This document shows, piece after piece, positions 59,344-64,000 of a DNA stretch of 64,000 bases. The notes beneath the pieces were generated by a model that saw nothing but the letters and a program-made list of their open reading frames with translations, was not told the origin of the DNA and did no database searches. Both the position numbers and the translations under genes were made by a program. The number at the start of each line of letters is the position of its first letter. Within the stretch, counting starts at the first letter, position 1. This stretch comes from Ferruginibacter sp. (lineage in GTDB: Bacteria; Bacteroidota; Bacteroidia; Chitinophagales; Chitinophagaceae). Where the stretch lies: assembly GCA_019638575.1 (NCBI GenBank), contig JAHBTN010000001.1, forward strand, positions 62,001 through 126,000, given 5' to 3'.

Positions 59344-62300
59344 ATGAGAAAAATTTACATCCTAACTAGTACAGTTTTGCTATTACTATCTTTTTCATTG
59401 CAGGCACAAAATTCATTTTTTGTACAAACCAATGAATCTTTAATATCATTAGCAAACAGCAAAAGGGTAACCATTCCCAACAAATATTTCACTACTCAGG
59501 CCAATGTAAACCAGTTAAAAGATTTCTTATGGTCGTTGCCCGATGAGAAAAATGTAGGCAACCGTTACTTTGCTCCAGTTATTGAATTGCCCATGCCCGA
59601 TGGCTCAATGGCAAAGTTTCATGTATGGGAAAGCAGTATTATGGAACCCGGGCTGGAAGCAAAGTTTCCGGAAATGAAAACTTTTGCAGGTCAGGGCATA
59701 ACCGATCCGTTTGCAAGTATCAGGCTTGATTACAATCCGTATTTTGGATTTCATGCACAAATACTTTCTGCCGCCACCGGCGCTTATTATATAGATCCTT
59801 ATACCAGGGGTAATATCAATTATTACATCAGTTATTATAAAAAAGACCTTACAAAAACTGAAAATTTTGTTTGTGAAACGGTTGATAATTTTGATAATGG
59901 CAATACATCAAACATTATAGCAGCAGGCCCATGCAGGGGAACTGAATTATACACTTATCGTCTTGCCTTAGCCTGCACCGGCGAATATGCCGTGGCAGTA
60001 TGTGCACCTCTTGCACCAACTGTACCATTAACAGCTGCTGCCATGCTTACTACAGTAAACAGGGTAACCGGTGTTTATGAAACAGAAGTATCGTTACGAA
60101 TGGTTTTGGTTGCCAATAATAACCTGCTTATTTATCTTGATGGTAATACCGATCCTTATACAAACAATAATGGCAGCGCCATGCTTGGCCAAAACCAGGC
60201 TAATATAGATGCGGTGATAGGCAATGCCAATTATGATATTGGCCATGTGGTAAGCACCAACGGCGGTGGTGTGGCACAACTTAGGGTGCCTTGTGTAGCA
60301 GGTTCAAAAGCCAGGGGTGTAACGGGTACAAGCCAGCCTTATGGAGACCCTTTTGATATTGATTATGTGGCGCATGAAATGGGGCACCAATGGGGAGGCA
60401 ATCATACCTTCAACAGTTCAACCAGCAGTTGCGGTGGTGGTAACCGAAATGGCAGCACAGCTTATGAAGTGGGCAGCGGTACTACCATACAGGCTTATGC
60501 AGGTATCTGCGGAAGCGATAATATACAACCTAACAGCGACCCGTTTTTTCATACAGTGAGTTTTGATGAAATAAGCAATTATATAACTACCGGCAACGGT
60601 AATGGATGTAAAGTATCTACTGCAACAGGTAACACTTTACCATCCATCACATCGATGGATAATAATGGTGCCAACATACCATTAAGCACACCTTTTACAT
60701 TAACCGCTACAGCTACAGATGCCAATAGCGACCCCTTAACATATAACTGGGAAGAATGGGACCTTGGCCCTACCACTACCTGGAATGGCGGCAATGCCAA
60801 TACTACCAGCCCGTTATTTAAATCAAGAGTACCAAAAACATCAGGTAGCAGAACTTTCCCGGATATTAATGTGATTTTAGCCGGATATCCTACAAACCCT
60901 TCAGCCACCATGGGGGGCTTAAAAGGAGAAACTCTGCCAACGCAAGCCAGGACAATGAAGTTCAGGCTTACGGTTAGGGATAACCGTGCAGGCGGCGGCG
61001 GCGTGGTTACCGGAGGTGAAGGTTGCCAAACAGGTTATACCGGAACTTTTCAAATAAACACTATTGCCGCAACAGGGCCGTTTTTAGTTACAAGCCCCAA
61101 TGGCGGCGAAAGCTACCAGGGTAATTCTACACAAACTATTACCTGGGATGTAGCAGGAACTAATGCTGCACCAATTAGCGCAACCAATGTTAAGATTTCA
61201 CTTTCAACAGATGGCGGATTAACTTATCCAACTGTTATTACTGCAAGCACACCTAATGATGGTTCCGAATCGGTAACTATACCTAACGTTACTACCACAA
61301 CAGCAAGAATAAAAATTGAAGCCGTTGGAAATATCTTTTTCGATATATCAAATGCCAACTTTAATATTACTGCTGCTACTATACCTACATTTACATTTAT
61401 AACACCGGCGCCTGTTTCGGTTGCATGCGGCAGTGCATCAGCATCTATCACATTAGCAACAACCAGCGTACTTGGTTTTACTACTCCCATCAACCTTGTT
61501 GCCACAGGCAACCCCGGAGGTACAACTGTAAGCTATTCTGTTAACCCTGTTATACCGGGCAACAGCACTGTGGTAACATTAAACGGGCTTGCATCTGTTG
61601 CACCCGGTACATATAATGTAACCATTACCGGTACAGCAGGCTCCGAGGTTAAAACCGTAGTACTTACTTATATTGTAAACCCGGGTTCGGGCCCGGCAAT
61701 TACAAGCCAGCCTACAGCACAAACAATATGTGCAGGCGCTAATGCAAGTTTCAGCATTGCATCTGCAGCAGCTACTTCATTTCAATGGCAGGTAAGCTCA
61801 GCCGGTGCCGGCGGCCCATGGACCAATATTAGCAATGGAGGTGTTTATTCAGATGCTACAACAGCAACATTAAACATAACTGGCGCTACCTCTACAATGA
61901 ATACCTATCAATATAGATGTGTAGCCAGTGTACTTTGTGGTTCTACTAATTCAAATGCAGCATTGCTTACTGTAAATACTGCACCTATAATAACAAATCA
62001 GCCAACTGGCAGCACAGTTTGTGCAACGCAAACTGCAAGTTTCTCTGTATCTGCTACAGGCAGTGGTTTAGCTTATCAATGGCAGGTTAGCACAACAGGA
62101 TGCGGCGGCACATTTGTTAATCTATCAAATACAGCACCTTATTCTGGTGTAACTACAGCTACTTTAACCATCAACCCTTCTGCTGCAGCCATGAATAATT
62201 ATGCATATCGCTGTGTAGTTAGCGGAACATGTACACCATCAGTAAATTCTAATTGTGTAGTATTAACAGTTAATACTCCCATCAATATCATTTCGGCACC

Positions 62301-63684
62301 TTCTAATTCTACAATTTGCGAAGGTTTGCAAACTACATTTACAGTTGGCGCCACAGGTACTAACCCAAGCTATCAATGGCAGGAAAGTACCAATGGCGGT
62401 GGCACCTGGAATAATGTAACCAACGGCGGTGTTTATAGCGGCGCTACTATTGCCACTCTTACATTAACCAATGTACCTGCTGCAATGAGTGGCAACCAGT
62501 ATCGTGTTATTGTTACTGGTACTGCTCCCTGTGGAAATGAAACTTCTACTGCAGGTACATTACTTGTAAATACAGCACCTGTTATCAGCACACAACCTGC
62601 TGCCAATACAACACTTTGCGAAGGCAACAATACAAGCTTATCAGTTGTTGCTAATGGTACCGGAATTAATCATCAATGGCAATTGAGTACAACAGGCAGT
62701 GCAGGCCCATGGAATAATATTATTGATGGCGGTGTATACAGTGGAGCTACTACTGCAACATTATCTATTACCGGCGTTACTGTTGGTATGAACGGGTATT
62801 TATACAGGGACATTGTTAGCGGAACCTGTACCCCATCTGCTATCAGTAGTAATGCAGCCATAAAAGTAAATACGGCAATAACTATCATCAGCCAGCCGGT
62901 TGCTGTTACCAATGTTTGTGCAACTGGTGCGGCAAGTTTTTCAGTTGATGCTAACGGCACTACGCCAAGTTACCAATGGCAGGAAAGTACCAATGGAGGT
63001 ACTACCTGGACCAATATAAGCAATGGTGGTGTTTACAATGGAGCAACCACCATCACCTTAACACTTACCAACATCACTGCTGCAATGAACGGTAATTTGT
63101 ACCGTGCAGTTGTTACAGCTGCTTCGCCATGTGGTGCGGTTAACTCGTCCAATGCAGTTTTAAATGTAACGCCTCAACCTGTTATAACAACCACATCAAA
63201 CAGTTTACTGGCAGGGCAACAGGCAACATTAACTGTTAATGTTACTCCTGCTCCGGGCTTAAGTTTCTCCTGGTATTTGAATGGAGTATTACAATCAGCC
63301 ACCGGAAACTCGATTGTTGCCACTGTTAACAGCCTGGGAAATTATATGGTGATAGTTAGCAGCAGTACAGGAAGCTGCCAGTCGGAAACAATTGAGATAA
63401 AAGCTACACCAAGCACTAAACTGTTTATTTTCCCAAGCCCTAATAACGGACAGTTTACAGTTTCATATTACACCGAAGGTGCTACTACCACCAATCCTTC
63501 TAAACAAAGTATAGTTATTTATGACAGTTATGGAAGAAGAGTACATAACAAAGAATATACGGTAACACAGCCATACCAATTACATCAAATTGACATGCGT
63601 GGATTTGGCGGCGGTGTTTATTACATTGTATTAAGGGAAGCAAACGGAAATAAGATAAAAACCGGTGAAGTAGTGATAAAATAA
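59344..63684 (+). CDS. reprolysin-like metzincin protease with five Ig-like repeats and T9SS type A sorting domain
   Basis: 1446 residues. Signal peptide (MRKIYILTSTVLLLLSFSLQA), propeptide region (to about 200), then the peptidase: HEMGHQWGGNH (H344, E345, H348, H354), the HExxHxxGxxH zinc motif. The usual Met-turn methionine is replaced by Gln383 (TTIQAYAGIC). After it come beta-sandwich domains (about 570-770) and five tandem Ig-like repeats of about 99 residues (about 779-1275) with QWQ.S motifs, then a PKD-like segment. The C-terminal sorting domain (LFIFPSPNNGQFTVSYY, YDSYGRRVHNKEYTV, FGGGVYYIVLREANGNKIKT) directs export and surface attachment through T9SS, presumably with the adjacent PorP/SprF protein. 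Confidence 0.93.
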   Translation: MRKIYILTSTVLLLLSFSLQAQNSFFVQTNESLISLANSKRVTIPNKYFTTQANVNQLKDFLWSLPDEKNVGNRYFAPVIELPMPDGSMAKFHVWESSIMEPGLEAKFPEMKTFAGQGITDPFASIRLDYNPYFGFHAQILSAATGAYYIDPYTRGNINYYISYYKKDLTKTENFVCETVDNFDNGNTSNIIAAGPCRGTELYTYRLALACTGEYAVAVCAPLAPTVPLTAAAMLTTVNRVTGVYETEVSLRMVLVANNNLLIYLDGNTDPYTNNNGSAMLGQNQANIDAVIGNANYDIGHVVSTNGGGVAQLRVPCVAGSKARGVTGTSQPYGDPFDIDYVAHEMGHQWGGNHTFNSSTSSCGGGNRNGSTAYEVGSGTTIQAYAGICGSDNIQPNSDPFFHTVSFDEISNYITTGNGNGCKVSTATGNTLPSITSMDNNGANIPLSTPFTLTATATDANSDPLTYNWEEWDLGPTTTWNGGNANTTSPLFKSRVPKTSGSRTFPDINVILAGYPTNPSATMGGLKGETLPTQARTMKFRLTVRDNRAGGGGVVTGGEGCQTGYTGTFQINTIAATGPFLVTSPNGGESYQGNSTQTITWDVAGTNAAPISATNVKISLSTDGGLTYPTVITASTPNDGSESVTIPNVTTTTARIKIEAVGNIFFDISNANFNITAATIPTFTFITPAPVSVACGSASASITLATTSVLGFTTPINLVATGNPGGTTVSYSVNPVIPGNSTVVTLNGLASVAPGTYNVTITGTAGSEVKTVVLTYIVNPGSGPAITSQPTAQTICAGANASFSIASAAATSFQWQVSSAGAGGPWTNISNGGVYSDATTATLNITGATSTMNTYQYRCVASVLCGSTNSNAALLTVNTAPIITNQPTGSTVCATQTASFSVSATGSGLAYQWQVSTTGCGGTFVNLSNTAPYSGVTTATLTINPSAAAMNNYAYRCVVSGTCTPSVNSNCVVLTVNTPINIISAPSNSTICEGLQTTFTVGATGTNPSYQWQESTNGGGTWNNVTNGGVYSGATIATLTLTNVPAAMSGNQYRVIVTGTAPCGNETSTAGTLLVNTAPVISTQPAANTTLCEGNNTSLSVVANGTGINHQWQLSTTGSAGPWNNIIDGGVYSGATTATLSITGVTVGMNGYLYRDIVSGTCTPSAISSNAAIKVNTAITIISQPVAVTNVCATGAASFSVDANGTTPSYQWQESTNGGTTWTNISNGGVYNGATTITLTLTNITAAMNGNLYRAVVTAASPCGAVNSSNAVLNVTPQPVITTTSNSLLAGQQATLTVNVTPAPGLSFSWYLNGVLQSATGNSIVATVNSLGNYMVIVSSSTGSCQSETIEIKATPSTKLFIFPSPNNGQFTVSYYTEGATTTNPSKQSIVIYDSYGRRVHNKEYTVTQPYQLHQIDMRGFGGGVYYIVLREANGNKIKTGEVVIK
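61678..63168 (+). repeat. five tandem ~297-bp coding repeats (Ig-like domains)
   Basis: Repeat boundaries at the VNTAP-type motif fall at 61678, 61975, 62272, 62569 and 62869, with the last unit ending near 63168, a regular period of 297-300 bp. Each copy has the order QP..T-C ... QWQ-S ... NGGVYSGATTATL ... YR.VV.G-C. The DNA itself is partly repetitive (GGTGTTTAT, GGAGCTACTAC and related strings). Confidence 0.85.
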
Positions 63685-63704
63685 AATTTGTATTTTTTTT
63701 AAAT

Positions 63705-63743
63705 AAAACCTCTTACTTTTTTGTAAGAGGTTTTTTTATTTTG
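63705..63743 (+). terminator. rho-independent terminator of the metzincin gene
   Basis: AAAACCTCTTAC (63705-63716) pairs perfectly with GTAAGAGGTTTT (63723-63734) around a 6-nt T-rich loop, followed by TTTATTTT. The strongest terminator in the window. Confidence 0.9.
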
Positions 63744-63814
63744 GCAGCAAGGATGATTGACAGTTATTGGTTATCTGCCAAACATTGTTAAATTGCAGCA
63801 CTAAAAAAAGAGTT

Positions 63815-64000
63815 ATGACAAATAAGCAAAACATTATAGCCCTATTAATAAGTTCCGTAGTATTTGTTTCATGTGCAGGAAATGATAACACTGATTATAC
63901 CGATAAATCTATTATTCCCGAAGGGAAACCAATTACAACAGGCAACCCCGACACCAGTTTGCCTACAACAGTTACTGCACCTGTGCAGCCAACTGTAAAT
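63815..64000 (+). CDS. lipoprotein, truncated by the window end
   Basis: The visible 62 residues start MTNKQNIIALLISSVVFVSC with lipobox VVFVSC, followed by a Thr/Pro/Asp-rich region (GNDNTDYTDKSIIPEG, then TTVTAPVQPT). The frame is still open at base 64000. A lipoprotein signal is clear; the function is not. It starts 72 bp after the terminator at 63705..63743, so it has its own promoter. Confidence 0.7.
   Translation, partial: MTNKQNIIALLISSVVFVSCAGNDNTDYTDKSIIPEGKPITTGNPDTSLPTTVTAPVQPTVN

Noticed and set aside
61678-63168. The regular 297-bp period looked at first like a non-coding satellite array
   Set aside because: The units keep one open frame and translate to Ig-like domains of a single protein, so it is coding repetition.
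1-64000. tRNA, rRNA, CRISPR array, prophage or a complete insertion sequence
   Set aside because: No cloverleaf, spacer array, integrase or phage structural gene was recognised; a covariance-model scan was not possible, so small RNA genes could be missed.

Overview
The window is a chromosomal stretch of an AT-rich member of the Bacteroidota, most likely a Chitinophagaceae-type bacterium (inference). The reasons are a PorP/SprF outer-membrane protein of the type IX secretion system (T9SS) beside a large protease ending in a T9SS sorting domain, many -7 promoter boxes of the Bacteroidota form TAnnTTTG, few Shine-Dalgarno sequences, and many lipoproteins and small genes typical of that group. 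I see no rRNA, tRNA, CRISPR array, prophage or complete insertion sequence. The only mobile-type gene is a REP-associated transposase (RAYT) with its own repeats.

Layout. 0-10 kb: the end of a 3-hydroxyacyl-CoA dehydrogenase, a methyltransferase, small conserved genes (MmcQ/YjbR, Mpo1-like, YigZ), ribD, prmC, an exbB-exbD energy-transduction pair, a band-7 protein, pepT and an FKBP isomerase. 10-16 kb: a NamZ/DUF1343 muramidase followed by fmt, a bleomycin-hydrolase-like C1 peptidase with a LysM/RlpA-like wall protein, and an RsmF-like rRNA methyltransferase with a TTG start. 16-25 kb: the three-gene pntAA-pntAB-pntB transhydrogenase, folA and thyA around an OmpA/WD40 envelope protein, then mnmA. 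25-32 kb: a trans-sulfuration PLP enzyme operon, two isocitrate dehydrogenases of different subfamilies in tandem, and a cation/proton antiporter.

32-39 kb is one seven-gene multidrug-type export operon: TetR regulator, TolC, HlyD lipoprotein, two separate ATPases and two ABC-2 permeases. It is read from a promoter flanked by two 16-bp operator palindromes. 39-47 kb holds a NYN-LOTUS RNA-binding/nuclease-type protein, a THUMP RNA methyltransferase divergent from an aminotransferase, the RAYT unit, a DPP4-type peptidase, an S4 RNA-binding protein and trmD. 47-55 kb holds two tandem secreted beta-propeller (BNR/Vps10-like) proteins of more than 1000 residues and a LolA-like protein. 55-64 kb holds adenine deaminase, upp, the T9SS PorP/SprF protein, a 1446-residue metzincin protease with five Ig-like repeats, and the start of another lipoprotein.

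The most notable non-coding signals are: probable leaderless promoters placing the -7 box 3-4 nt before ATG (including a 44-bp divergent pair at 41339..41382); a 51-nt element found in the leaders of two unrelated genes; the inverted-repeat ends of the RAYT unit; the dual-operator tetR promoter; and a hairpin that encloses the start codon of the OmpA gene. I found no convincing wholly new multi-gene system. The best leads for something undescribed are the shared leader element, the leaderless class, and the tandem isocitrate dehydrogenases with altered cofactor-site residues.
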